Positions 18,151 through 27,138 of a DNA stretch of 64,000 nt are shown here, piece by piece. The notes under the pieces are model-generated. The model did no database searches. It was given only the letters and a program-made list of their open reading frames with translations, and was not told the origin of the DNA. Positions within the stretch are counted from its first letter, which is position 1. Each line of letters starts with the position of its first letter. Origin of the DNA: Frigidibacter sp037095735 (lineage in GTDB: Bacteria > Pseudomonadota > Alphaproteobacteria > Rhodobacterales > Rhodobacteraceae); NCBI RefSeq assembly GCF_037095735.1, contig NZ_JBAWKD010000015.1, positions 14,308 through 78,307 on the forward strand, written 5' to 3'. The translations under genes and the position numbers were made by a program.

Positions 18151-19226
18151 ATCTCACCTTGAGGTTGGGGGCCGGTCGGGCTGTCTGGGACAAAGATGTC
18201 ACCCGAAAATATCTTGCGGGCGGTCCGGATCGTTGCTGCCGTGGTGACGGCACCATCTTCTGCTGCCACCTCGATCAGCATCGTCCCCGATGGGTGCTCG
18301 ATGCGGCAGATGGCCTGGCCCCGCGCAGCGATCTCATACGCTACAGTTCCGGCCGTTACGCAGGCCGTGGCGAGGCAGATGCCGCCGGTCACGGCAAAGG
18401 AGCGGTGGCAGGCATGGGGCATGAAATAGCGCCCCGTCACGGTGCCGCCATTGCGCGGCGAGGACACCATGATCACTTTTGGCAGCACACTGCCGCTGAC
18501 GTCGCCAAGTCCCATCCGCCGCCCTGCTTCCAGCCGCAGCGTCTCGATCCGGGCAAAGAACGCGCGATCGGGGTCGAGTTCTTCGGCACCCTCGAGACCC
18601 GTCCTCCCGAGGCTTTCGGCGTTCAGCATCATCACCGGAACGCTCATGTCGATCAGCGTGACCGGCACGCCATCGATAACTTCCTGCGTCTTGCTGGTAG
18701 GAAACAGGCTGCCGGTCTTCGATCCCTGTCCGCCGCGGAACACGATCTTCACCGGCGCGGATTCGCCCGGCACGCCGTCGATGGCGGTGGTGCCCGCGTA
18801 GTTCACCTGCCCGCCAGGCGTCTGGACGACGGCATCGACTAGGGTGTTGGTGTTGATGTTGCGGATGCGGACCGTGGTTTCGGGGTCGCTCGCTTGCACC
18901 AGACCAGCTTCGATCGCGAAGGGTCCGACCGCGACCAGCATGTTGCCGCAATTCGGACCGGTATCGACGAAGCGCTCGCGCACGCCGACCTGTGCGAACA
19001 GATAGTCGACATCTGCGCCTCCGCTCTCGGATCGGTCCACCATCGCCACCTTGCTCGACAATGGATGACCGCCGCCGACTCCGTCGATTTCCAGATCATG
19101 GCCCGACCCGACGATAGCCAGCAGGACGCGGTCGCGGTCCTCCGGTGCCGAGGGCAGATCACGTGTGCGCAGGAACGGTCCTTTCGATGTGCCGCCGCGC
19201 ATCAGCATGCAGGGAATGGATCGCAT
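18147..19226 (-). CDS. PrpF/4-oxalomesaconate tautomerase-like isomerase
   Basis: 359 aa from the ATG with a GGAGGAG site just upstream; the frame is open for 69 further codons. PrpF-family signatures: IPCMLMRGGTSKGPFL at the start, GVGGGHPLSSKVAMV, VDTGPNCGNMLVAVGPFAIE (cysteine C97-type acid/base position) and MPHACHRSFAVTGGICLATA. Members isomerise double bonds in tricarboxylic or oxo acids: aconitate isomerisation in the methylcitrate cycle or oxalomesaconate tautomerisation in gallate breakdown (GalD). The partner DapA-like protein downstream and the absence of prpBCD genes favour a GalD-like role, by inference only. Confidence 0.87.
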   Translation of the reverse strand: MRSIPCMLMRGGTSKGPFLRTRDLPSAPEDRDRVLLAIVGSGHDLEIDGVGGGHPLSSKVAMVDRSESGGADVDYLFAQVGVRERFVDTGPNCGNMLVAVGPFAIEAGLVQASDPETTVRIRNINTNTLVDAVVQTPGGQVNYAGTTAIDGVPGESAPVKIVFRGGQGSKTGSLFPTSKTQEVIDGVPVTLIDMSVPVMMLNAESLGRTGLEGAEELDPDRAFFARIETLRLEAGRRMGLGDVSGSVLPKVIMVSSPRNGGTVTGRYFMPHACHRSFAVTGGICLATACVTAGTVAYEIAARGQAICRIEHPSGTMLIEVAAEDGAVTTAATIRTARKIFSGDIFVPDSPTGPQPQGEI

Positions 19227-19270
19227 CAACTCCTCCTCGAGTCCGATGCCCATGGCCTGACATTGACCGT

Positions 19271-19287
19271 TGCATATGTTAAATGCA
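19271..19287. promoter_or_regulatory. LysR-type operator between PrpF-like and LysR genes
   Basis: TGCAT (19271-19275) and ATGCA (19283-19287) form an inverted repeat with a 7-base AT-rich centre, containing the T-N11-A pattern of LysR boxes, midway between two divergent starts. Confidence 0.55.
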
Positions 19288-19326
19288 TTTGTCGGATGAA
19301 CTATTGCGTCACATGCATGGAGTTGC

Positions 19327-20229
19327 GTGGTGGATATTTCGACGGCCGATTTGCGAAGCTTCATCACCGTTGTGGATATGGGCAGTTTCAGCGAGGCCGC
19401 CTTTGCCTTGAACATCTCGCAGCCCGCGCTCACACGGCGGATCCAGAAACTCGAAGAACAGCTCGGCGTTCACCTGCTGGACCGCAACACACGACAGGTG
19501 TCCCTGTCGGTGGTGGGTCGCGACTTCATTCCCCGCGCACGCTACCTGATCGAAGAGCTGGACAGCTCGCTCCTGTCAGTGCGTGAAATCGCCGAACGCA
19601 TCTCGGGGCAGGTCACGATCGCCTGCATTCCGACGGCGGCTTTCTTCTTCCTGCCCGAGGTGATCCGGGAGTTCGCGAGTGAGTTTCCCCGCATCAGAGT
19701 GCGCATCATCGATGAAGGTGCCAATCTGGTGCTCCGTAGCGTGCTGCAGGGCGAGGCGGATCTGGGCATCAACCTGATCGGTCACGAAGAACCTGAGATC
19801 GAGTTCGAACCATTGCTGCGCGAGCCTTTTGTGCTGGCCTGCCTGCCTGACCATCCGCTGGCCGAAAAGCGTCAAGTGCGGTGGGAGGAGTTGCGACCCT
19901 ATCGACTGATCACTGCCGCCAGGACCAGCGGTAACCGGCTGCTGATCGACCAGAAGCTCGCCGGCTTGGCCGAACGACCACGCAGCGTCTATGAGGTTCA
20001 GCACCTGACCACTTCGCTCGGCATGGTGCAGTCCGGCCTTGGCGTGGCGGCGCTGCCGTCGATGGCCCTGCCTCGGGCGCGGTCCTCGCCGCTGACCAGC
20101 CGTCCGCTGATTGATCCTGTCATTGAACGCACGGTCGGCATCACACGTCGGCGCAACGGCACGCTGTCACCTGCCGCGGCCGAGTTTCATCGCATCCTGA
20201 AATCGCGCTGGCGCACCGTCTCCGACTGA
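19327..20229 (+). CDS. LysR-family transcriptional regulator
   Basis: 300 aa. Start is GTG (19327, or GTG 19330 with better spacing from GGAG). Helix-turn-helix: MGSFSEAAFALNISQPALTRRI, then QKLEEQLGVHLLDR. The effector domain is of the usual type (GQVTIACIPTAAFFFLP to GLGVAALPSMALP). Divergent from the PrpF/DapA-like operon with a LysR-type inverted repeat between, so it very probably controls that operon. Confidence 0.9.
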   Translation: MVDISTADLRSFITVVDMGSFSEAAFALNISQPALTRRIQKLEEQLGVHLLDRNTRQVSLSVVGRDFIPRARYLIEELDSSLLSVREIAERISGQVTIACIPTAAFFFLPEVIREFASEFPRIRVRIIDEGANLVLRSVLQGEADLGINLIGHEEPEIEFEPLLREPFVLACLPDHPLAEKRQVRWEELRPYRLITAARTSGNRLLIDQKLAGLAERPRSVYEVQHLTTSLGMVQSGLGVAALPSMALPRARSSPLTSRPLIDPVIERTVGITRRRNGTLSPAAAEFHRILKSRWRTVSD

Positions 20230-20315
20230 CCTGATGATTTATAACCATTGTGCATTTCTGAATGAAACATTGTCATTGGACGCATGTCGTGCTCGGCGAG
20301 TAGGCAAGACGCATC

Positions 20316-21503
20316 TTGCTGTGGTCGCCAACATATTTCGCCTATCTCGTGGCGCGCTCGCTCTGCTTCCTCGGGATGCAGACCATGCTACTCGTGCTGG
20401 CGCTGACGCTCTACGATCTCACCGAGAACGCGTTCTATCTCGGGGCAGCGGGACTGATGATCTTTGTGCCGGCTCTGGCACTTATCGCGGTCAGTGGGCT
20501 TGCTGCAGATCGTCTGAGTCGTCGTTTGATCGTCATCACCTGTTTTGCCATCATGGCGCTCGACATGGGGGCAATCTGTCTGCTGGCCCTGCACGGCAAG
20601 CTTACGGTGTTAACGATCTTTCTGGCGCTTGGGGTGATCGGCATTGCCCGAGCCTTCGTCAATCCGACGCTGAAGGCCTTGCTGATCAATATTGTGCCCC
20701 GCGGAGCCGTTCCTCGGGCAATCGCGCTGAACACGCTGACCAGCAAGGCGATGACCATCATCGGCCCGGTGATGGGCGGGCTAATTTATGCTGCCGCGCC
20801 GATCTACGCCTATGCCTTCTGCGCCGCTGCGCTGACGATCGGCACCCTCGCGGCCCTTGGCATCCGGCGGGTGGCTCAGGAGCGCACCTCACGACCAGCT
20901 CGGCTGAGCGACCTGTCGCAGGGTTTCCACACCATTCTCGGTGATCGGGTTCTGTTCGCCGCAATGACGCTAGACCTGACGGCGGTGCTGCTGGGCGGTG
21001 CTACGGCGCTGTTGCCGGTTTATGCCGCGACGATCCTGTTCGTGGGACCTGCCGAGGTCGGCATGCTGCGTGCGGCGCCTGCGGCCGGGACGTTGCTTTC
21101 TGCGGCGTTGCTCGTCTGGCGCCCGCTGGAACGGCGCAGCGGAGCGATCATGCTGCTCAGCATCGCAGGCTATGGCGCGGCAATCACAACCTTCGGGCTG
21201 TCGCATCTGTTCTGGCTCTCGCTCGTGGCCCTCGCTGTCGCCGGGGCCTTCGATATGGTCAGCATTTATGTTCGCGAAAACCTGATCCAACTCCGCACCC
21301 CAGATGCGATGCGCGGTCGGGTCAGCGCGATCAATAACGTCTTCAACAGTGGCGCCAACGAGTTGGGCGACTTCCGTGCCGGAACCTGGGCGGTGCTGAT
21401 CGGGGCGATGCCCGCCGTGGTCTTCGGCGGCCTGTGTTCGATTGCGGTTGCCGCGATCTGGAGTGGTCGCTACCGCGAATTGATGCGCCTCGACCGTTAC
21501 TGA
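20316..21503 (+). CDS. Major facilitator superfamily transporter
   Basis: 395 aa with about twelve hydrophobic segments, similar in pattern to the EntS-like branch of MFS exporters; the loop 2-3 motif reads GLAADRLSRRLIV. The frame is closed by a TAG at 20301, so the earliest usable start is TTG 20316, and the protein begins almost inside the first membrane segment (SPTYFAYLVARSLCFLG). The N-terminus may be slightly shortened. Placed between two LysR genes in the island, it may export or import the island's substrate. Confidence 0.83.
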   Translation: MLWSPTYFAYLVARSLCFLGMQTMLLVLALTLYDLTENAFYLGAAGLMIFVPALALIAVSGLAADRLSRRLIVITCFAIMALDMGAICLLALHGKLTVLTIFLALGVIGIARAFVNPTLKALLINIVPRGAVPRAIALNTLTSKAMTIIGPVMGGLIYAAAPIYAYAFCAAALTIGTLAALGIRRVAQERTSRPARLSDLSQGFHTILGDRVLFAAMTLDLTAVLLGGATALLPVYAATILFVGPAEVGMLRAAPAAGTLLSAALLVWRPLERRSGAIMLLSIAGYGAAITTFGLSHLFWLSLVALAVAGAFDMVSIYVRENLIQLRTPDAMRGRVSAINNVFNSGANELGDFRAGTWAVLIGAMPAVVFGGLCSIAVAAIWSGRYRELMRLDRY

Positions 21504-21578
21504 CATCGCAGCTTTTTGTTGCGGCTGGGTCAATTATTCTGCCTCATCCCAAGATCAGCCAGCGCCTGGGGAGGAGCG

Positions 21579-22466
21579 ATGCGGATCAGGTTCGAGCTTT
21601 CGGACATGGAAGCCTTTCGGGTGCTTTCCGAGCACCTGAGCTACGTTAAAGCCGCCGATGAATTGGGCATGTCCGCCTCTGCGCTCACCCGGCGCATCCA
21701 GCGGCTGGAAGAGTCACTGGGCAGCGAGCTGCTGCGCCGCTCCACCCGCAAGGTTCAGCTGACTCTGTCTGGGGAACGGGTCCGCGACCGGGCAGTCAAC
21801 CTTCTGGGCGACATGGAAGAGCTGTTCCTCGCAGTCCGGGGCGAAGAGCTGCGCGCGCCGCCGGTGGTGACCATCGCCAGCGTTCTCTCTGCAACCCGGC
21901 GCTTACTCCCACCGGGATTGAGCGCCTTCCGGCAGCGCCACCCCAACACGATCGTCCGGGTGATGGATTGCACGGCGAGCGAGATCATCGACGCGGTCCG
22001 CTCGGGCGAGGCCGATTTCGGGGTGCATTACCTAGGGACCGACGACCCGGAGCTGGAGTTCCATCCGGTCATCACCGATCATTTCGTCCTGGCCTGCCCA
22101 CTAGATCACGTTCTGGCGCAGCGCGGTTCCATCACCTGGCGGGAGCTTGCAGATGAGCCGCTCATCACCGTCTGGAAGGGATCGGGCATCCGGATGATGA
22201 TGGATTTTGAGCTGGCGAAGTTCGATCTGAGCATCCGCACCGGGTTCGAGGTTCGTCACGCTCAGACTGCGGCGGAGCTTGCGGCGGCGGGCCTTGGCGT
22301 TGCTGCGCTGCCCGGCCTCACGGCGGCGCTTTATCCGAACCTCAGAATGGTGCCGCTGAATGAACCGCGCATTACCCGTGTGCTCGGAACCTTGCGCCAT
22401 GCTCGGCGCAAGCTCAGCCGCGGCGCGGCAGAATTGCTGAGCCTCATCGACCAGACCAATCTCTGA
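21579..22466 (+). CDS. LysR-family transcriptional regulator
   Basis: 295 aa, start ATG with GAGGAG at 21571-21576. Helix-turn-helix: LSYVKAADELGMSASALTRR, then IQRLEESLGSELLRR. Its effector domain resembles that of the regulator at 19327 (same GEADFGVHYLGTDDPELEF pattern), so both likely sense related ligands. It precedes, on the same strand, the isochorismatase-like, DapA-like and ABC transporter genes, which are its likely targets. Confidence 0.9.
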   Translation: MRIRFELSDMEAFRVLSEHLSYVKAADELGMSASALTRRIQRLEESLGSELLRRSTRKVQLTLSGERVRDRAVNLLGDMEELFLAVRGEELRAPPVVTIASVLSATRRLLPPGLSAFRQRHPNTIVRVMDCTASEIIDAVRSGEADFGVHYLGTDDPELEFHPVITDHFVLACPLDHVLAQRGSITWRELADEPLITVWKGSGIRMMMDFELAKFDLSIRTGFEVRHAQTAAELAAAGLGVAALPGLTAALYPNLRMVPLNEPRITRVLGTLRHARRKLSRGAAELLSLIDQTNL

Positions 22467-22608
22467 TTGCTGCGTCTGGTGCAGTAATCGACCCAAGCTT
22501 CGTGCTAACGCGCTCGGTCGTGCTGCCGCTACAACAGCGGAGCAGGCTGATCACATCCGAGGTCCCTGCGGGCGAGTGGGAGCTCGCCGTGAGGAGAGGA
22601 TCTACAAA

Positions 22609-23250
22609 ATGACCATGACCGCAGAGAGTGCGGTCCCGCTGACGCTTGAGAGCTTTGTCGCGCCGAAGACGACCGCTCTGGTGATGTGGGACATGCAGAA
22701 TGGCCTCGCTGGCCGCGCGAACAATATCGAGACAGTCAAACCCGCGGCGCGTCGCCTGCTGGAAGCTGCGGACCGAGCTGGCGTCCTGGTGATCTGGAGC
22801 CGCCATATCCTTCCGCCGCTCGACCTGCTGAGCGGGCCCATGCAGCTTTTCATGATGCGCAAGCAGAAAGTCGACCACCCGTCCAAGCTGAAGCCGTTCA
22901 TGAACCGCGGCATGCCGGAGACCGACTTTATCGACGGGTTCGAACCCGCGCCGCATCATGTTGTTCTGGAAAAGGGCGTCCCCTCGCTCTTCGTTGATAC
23001 ACCGCTCGACTCACGGCTGAAGGTGCGCGGTATCAGGACGCTGGTCCTTGCCGGTGTCGCGACCGAGATTGGGATTGAGTTTACGGCCCGCCACGCCTCC
23101 GCGCTCGGCTATTTCTCGGTCGCGGTCGAGGATGCGACCGGCTCCTACGCGACCGAACCGCACCTGCAGAGCCTCGACTACCTCCGGAAATGGGCCAATG
23201 TCGCCAATTCCGAAGAGATAGCGGCTATTTGGTCGGAGGCGGGCCGGTGA
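22609..23250 (+). CDS. Isochorismatase-family protein with missing catalytic cysteine
   Basis: 213 aa. The fold is clear: VMWDMQNGLAGR supplies the first catalytic Asp, VVLEKGVPSLF the Lys, and the cis-peptide region is VLAGVATEIGIEFTARHA. At the place of the nucleophilic cysteine (usually GxxTxxCV) there is glycine. A strong site GAGGAGAGGA precedes the ATG. The protein may be non-hydrolytic or use another residue. Located directly upstream of the second DapA-like gene (20-base gap), so probably in one operon. Confidence 0.83.
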   Translation: MTMTAESAVPLTLESFVAPKTTALVMWDMQNGLAGRANNIETVKPAARRLLEAADRAGVLVIWSRHILPPLDLLSGPMQLFMMRKQKVDHPSKLKPFMNRGMPETDFIDGFEPAPHHVVLEKGVPSLFVDTPLDSRLKVRGIRTLVLAGVATEIGIEFTARHASALGYFSVAVEDATGSYATEPHLQSLDYLRKWANVANSEEIAAIWSEAGR

Positions 23251-23270
23251 CCTTGCTAAAGGGACAGCAG

Positions 23271-24209
23271 ATGAAGAAGACCTGCAGCGTCAAGGTGATC
23301 AGCATCACCCCCTTCACGAAAACGGGCGATCTGGACGAACAGGCCTACCGCCTGCACCTGCGCCGCCTCGCCGACGCCGGCGTGACGGTCTGGGTTGCAG
23401 GCAGCGGCACCAGCGAAGGCTACACGCTGAGCGCCGAGGAGCGCGATCGCGTTCTGGCGATCTCGGTTGAGGAGCTGAAGGGCAAAGTCCCGGTTCATGC
23501 AATGGGATGCGAGCCGCGGCTGACCTCTGAAATGGTCGATTTCCTGGCGGCGGCGGAGCGGTCCGGCGTCGATGCCGCTCAAATCTTCTCGCTGCAGATC
23601 GGGCATACGACGAAGGTCACCCCGCGGGAGATGCGGCTTTACTATGAAACTGCGCTGTCCGCGACCGACATGCCGCTTTACCTGTCTAGCCATTCGGCTT
23701 CCGGCTACTTCATCCCGATCGACATGATCGAGGCGCTGGCGGACAAATATCCGAACCTCGCCGGGGTGGCCTATGGCGGCAGCGACATCCAGCATTTCGC
23801 CGAACTCATCGGCCGCCTGAAGGACCGGATGGAAGTCCATTGCGCAGGCCCGGCCAACGCGCTGACTTGTCTTGGACTTGGCGGGCACGGTTTCATGGGC
23901 GGCGAGGGCAATTTTTCGCCGCGGATGGTGCAGAACGTCATCGATGCTTGGCATGCCGAAGATCGTGGCGCGCTACGCGATGCCTTCGCAACGCTGATGG
24001 CCTTCGCGTCGGTCTATGCACGTATCGGCGGCGGTTCGGCCGCGCGCGGCCTGAAGCCACTGATGAACGCTTATGGCCTGCCGGGGGGTGAGCTGCGCCT
24101 GCCACGTCTGCCGATCGAGGAGACAGAGCTGCAGCAACTGATCGCGCTCGTCCGTCGCATCCCGATCCCGGGAGTCCCAGAACCTCAAGAGCTGGCCAAG
24201 ACGGCCTAA
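23271..24209 (+). CDS. Second dihydrodipicolinate synthase-family protein lacking the Schiff-base lysine
   Basis: 312 aa, paralogue of the 17224-18150 protein: both share SVKVISITPF-type starts, the HGFMGGEGN / NGFMGTEGN loop and a VIDAWHAED / VIDAWQAKD segment. The position of the aldolase lysine reads LAGVAYGGSD, and the tyrosine position region reads LYLSSHSASGYF. So two members of an atypical branch flank the island's regulators. The start ATG follows GGGACAG. Substrate unknown; two paralogues with the same losses argue for a real, altered chemistry rather than decay. Confidence 0.82.
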   Translation: MKKTCSVKVISITPFTKTGDLDEQAYRLHLRRLADAGVTVWVAGSGTSEGYTLSAEERDRVLAISVEELKGKVPVHAMGCEPRLTSEMVDFLAAAERSGVDAAQIFSLQIGHTTKVTPREMRLYYETALSATDMPLYLSSHSASGYFIPIDMIEALADKYPNLAGVAYGGSDIQHFAELIGRLKDRMEVHCAGPANALTCLGLGGHGFMGGEGNFSPRMVQNVIDAWHAEDRGALRDAFATLMAFASVYARIGGGSAARGLKPLMNAYGLPGGELRLPRLPIEETELQQLIALVRRIPIPGVPEPQELAKTA

Positions 24210-24243
24210 TATTTTTCATAATTGCTTTGGGAGGAGCATGAAA

Positions 24244-25335
24244 ATGAAAGCAAGATTGACCCTCACCTGTGCCGTCCTCGCCCTCGCTGTTCCTGCTTGG
24301 GCACAGGATGTCGCCCCCGAACATGCCGACGCTTGGGCCTTCATGCAGGAAGCGATGCCCGGCGTGCCCTATGACCTTCTGGCTGCGGCCTGCAAGGAGG
24401 GAACGGTGATGATCTACAACGGCACTTGGGGAGACGCGCAGAAAAACCAGATCGCGGCCTTCTCCAAGCGGTTCCCATGCGTGAATGTCACCAATTTCGA
24501 GCTGCCGACCAGTGAGAGGCGCGAGCGCTTCGTGATCGAGTCCAAGGCAGGTCGTCATACCGCCGATATTGTGCAGGACACCGATCCAGGCGTGCTCGAC
24601 GCCCAGTCGGACGAAGGGCTAATCCTTGAATACAAGATCAGCTCCGACGCGCAGTTCGCGGACAGCCTCAAGAAATCGGGCTACTGGTATCCCGTGCGTA
24701 TCGCTCTGGCGGCCAATGCATGGAACCTCGACAACGTCACGGATGAAGAGATCGAGCTGCTCTCGACCTGGCAAGGGATGACTGATCCGCGCTTCAAGGG
24801 GCGTGTCGGCATCGCCATGAGCCCGAGCGGCGGTGGCGGGGTGACGCTCTATCCCTACTACGCGCTCTACAAGACCTACGGCGAGGACTTCATGAAAGCC
24901 TTCGCTGCGCTGGAGCCTCGCAACTTCAGCGGCGCGAACACCCTGGCTGGGGCGCTCGCGTCCGGGGATATCGATGTGGCGCTTGCGGTCAGCGAGACGG
25001 GGATCATTCCTTTGCAGGGGCAAGGCGCACCGATCGAATGGAGCCTGCCGGAGCCCGGGATGGGGCTGGCAACCGGACAGGGCATCAGCGCCAACGCGCC
25101 GCATCCGAACGCTGCCCGACTCTATCAGGAATACGCCTTCTCGGATGAAGGTTACGCTGCCTTTAACCTTTATGGCGGCGCGCCGGCGAAGACTGGCTTC
25201 GCGGACACTCGACCGGTCGCGAAGGAGGAATGGTATGAGTATCCCAAGACCTTCTCCGACGTCGATCCCCGTCTGATGATCACCGAGAAGACGGAATTTC
25301 TCGCGCTGAACAACGCTTGGTTCGGGCTGAAATAA
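24244..25335 (+). CDS. ABC transporter periplasmic substrate-binding protein
   Basis: 363 aa; ATG 24244 is better spaced from GGAGGAG than ATG 24238. A signal peptide (MKARLTLTCAVLALAVPAWAQ) directs it to the periplasm. The mature part is a class II (Fe3+/spermidine/thiamine-like) binding protein: GTVMIYNGTWGDAQKNQIAAF starts domain 1, DIVQDTDPGVLD and NPSG-like GVTLYPYYALYK follow. Lack of the paired tyrosines of iron binders and the island context favour an organic acid ligand. First gene of a binding-protein, permease, ATPase set. Confidence 0.87.
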   Translation: MKARLTLTCAVLALAVPAWAQDVAPEHADAWAFMQEAMPGVPYDLLAAACKEGTVMIYNGTWGDAQKNQIAAFSKRFPCVNVTNFELPTSERRERFVIESKAGRHTADIVQDTDPGVLDAQSDEGLILEYKISSDAQFADSLKKSGYWYPVRIALAANAWNLDNVTDEEIELLSTWQGMTDPRFKGRVGIAMSPSGGGGVTLYPYYALYKTYGEDFMKAFAALEPRNFSGANTLAGALASGDIDVALAVSETGIIPLQGQGAPIEWSLPEPGMGLATGQGISANAPHPNAARLYQEYAFSDEGYAAFNLYGGAPAKTGFADTRPVAKEEWYEYPKTFSDVDPRLMITEKTEFLALNNAWFGLK

Positions 25336-25397
25336 GCCGAACGACACTAGCGGTGGATCGGTCCGGGCCAACGTGCCCGGACCAGGGAGGATAAGAA

Positions 25398-27125
25398 ATG
25401 GTCATGCAAACTGCGATGCCCCTTAAGGCAGAGGCACGCGAACCGGGTCAGCCCCGGATCACGCCGCTGCGTATGACGACCTGGGCGATGTTTGGTTCGA
25501 CCCTGCTCATGGTCGCGCTGCCAATGTTTTACCTGCTCTACGGCTCTTTCGTGCAGGATGGCGGCGAACACGCGTTCACACTTGGCAATTACGCCGAAGT
25601 CTATGGTGGCGAGGTTTTCCTAAGCCGGTTCTGGAACACGGTCGTCCTGTCGGCCACTGTGGCAGTGCTCGCGATTCTGCTCGGCTCTCTTCTGGCTTGG
25701 GTCGTCGCGCGCACCAACGCGCCGGGGGTGCGCAAAGCCGCACCGCTGCTGATTGTGCCGATCATGATGTCGAACCTGGTCACCTGTCTGGCTTGGATCG
25801 CACTTGCCGCCCCGAATGCAGGTCTGCTGAACGTGTTGATCTTCAACCTGACCGGAATTCGGCGGGTGCTCGATATCTACAGCTTCACGGGCATGGTGTG
25901 GGTGCTCGTTCTGAATTACGCGGCATTCGCCTTCGTGTCCGTCCTTGGCGCTTTGCGCTCGATCGACGCGGATCTGGAGGAAGCGTCCTATCTGCTCGGC
26001 GTAAACCCTGTGAAGACCGCGTTCAGCATGACCCTGCCGCTGGTCTTCCCCACGCTCGCCTCGACCTTCCTTCTCGTTTTCGTCTTCGTCGCCGAGAATT
26101 TCGCGGTGCCGCTCGTTCTGGGCACGCCCAGCGGATACGAGACGCTGATGTCGCAGATCTACTACGCGGTTGCCGACACGCCCGCGAAGCCGGGTCTCGC
26201 GGCGGCGGCGGGCACCATGCTCCTACTCATCGCTCTGGTAGGCACGCTCTGGCAGCGGCGCATCATGGCCAATGCCAAGCGCTATGTAACGATGGGCGGC
26301 AAAGGTGGGCGTCGGAAGACGACGGATCTGGGACGGTGGCGCTATCTCGCTTCGGCGGTGGTCTTCGGCTACCTCTTCTTCTCAGTGGTCCTGCCTTACT
26401 GCGCGCTGGTCACCGCCTCTCTGATGCGTTTTGTCACCTCGCGCCTGACATGGGAGCTTTGGACGCTCGACAACTACCGCAAGCTCTCCGACGGCACCTT
26501 CCTGCACCTCTTGACCAATTCGTTCCTCGTGGCTGTGGTCGGCGGGGTCGTCGCGGTCGCCTTCTACTTCGTGCTGTCGTATCTGCTCAGCACCTCGCAG
26601 ACTCGGTTCGCAAGGCTCACTGAATACGCGGCGATCATGCCGACGGTGACCCCTTCAATTCTGCTCGCCATCGGCTTCCTCTGGGCGTTTGTTGCCCTGC
26701 CGCTGCCACTTTACGGCACGCTGGGCCTGATCTTCATCGCGCTCGTGGTCCGCTCGCTTGGGCTGGGCGTCCGGCAATCGCGTTCGGCTCTATTGCAGGT
26801 CTCCACCGACCTTGTCGATGCGGCGCGGATCGGCGGGGCCGGGCCGCTCAAGGCCTTCCGCGACATCGTCGCCCCGGCGCTCAAGGCCCCACTTATGTCG
26901 ATCTGGACGCTGATCTTCGTGCAGTTCTTCCTCGATGTCGGCCTGAGCGTCGTCCTCTATTCGCCGAACAGCATGACGATCCCGGTCTATCTCTGGACGA
27001 AGATGAACGGCGGCGAGGTGACCGGGGCCTTCGCGATCGCGGTTCTCGAATGCACCATCATCTTCGCGGTTCTTTTTGTCGCGGAGCGTCTTTTCGGCAC
27101 CGTCCGTGCCTCTCTTAATCGCTGA
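25398..27125 (+). CDS. ABC transporter permease, two fused membrane domains
   Basis: 575 aa with about twelve membrane segments in two halves, FbpB-like. Each half carries an EAA loop for docking the ATPase: LEEASYLLGVNPVKTAF near residue 195 and VDAARIGGAGPLKAF near residue 475. Start ATG follows GGAGG. The fused form needs a single homodimeric ATPase, which is the next gene (13-base gap). Confidence 0.92.
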   Translation: MVMQTAMPLKAEAREPGQPRITPLRMTTWAMFGSTLLMVALPMFYLLYGSFVQDGGEHAFTLGNYAEVYGGEVFLSRFWNTVVLSATVAVLAILLGSLLAWVVARTNAPGVRKAAPLLIVPIMMSNLVTCLAWIALAAPNAGLLNVLIFNLTGIRRVLDIYSFTGMVWVLVLNYAAFAFVSVLGALRSIDADLEEASYLLGVNPVKTAFSMTLPLVFPTLASTFLLVFVFVAENFAVPLVLGTPSGYETLMSQIYYAVADTPAKPGLAAAAGTMLLLIALVGTLWQRRIMANAKRYVTMGGKGGRRKTTDLGRWRYLASAVVFGYLFFSVVLPYCALVTASLMRFVTSRLTWELWTLDNYRKLSDGTFLHLLTNSFLVAVVGGVVAVAFYFVLSYLLSTSQTRFARLTEYAAIMPTVTPSILLAIGFLWAFVALPLPLYGTLGLIFIALVVRSLGLGVRQSRSALLQVSTDLVDAARIGGAGPLKAFRDIVAPALKAPLMSIWTLIFVQFFLDVGLSVVLYSPNSMTIPVYLWTKMNGGEVTGAFAIAVLECTIIFAVLFVAERLFGTVRASLNR

Positions 27126-27138
27126 AAGGGCCAGCACC

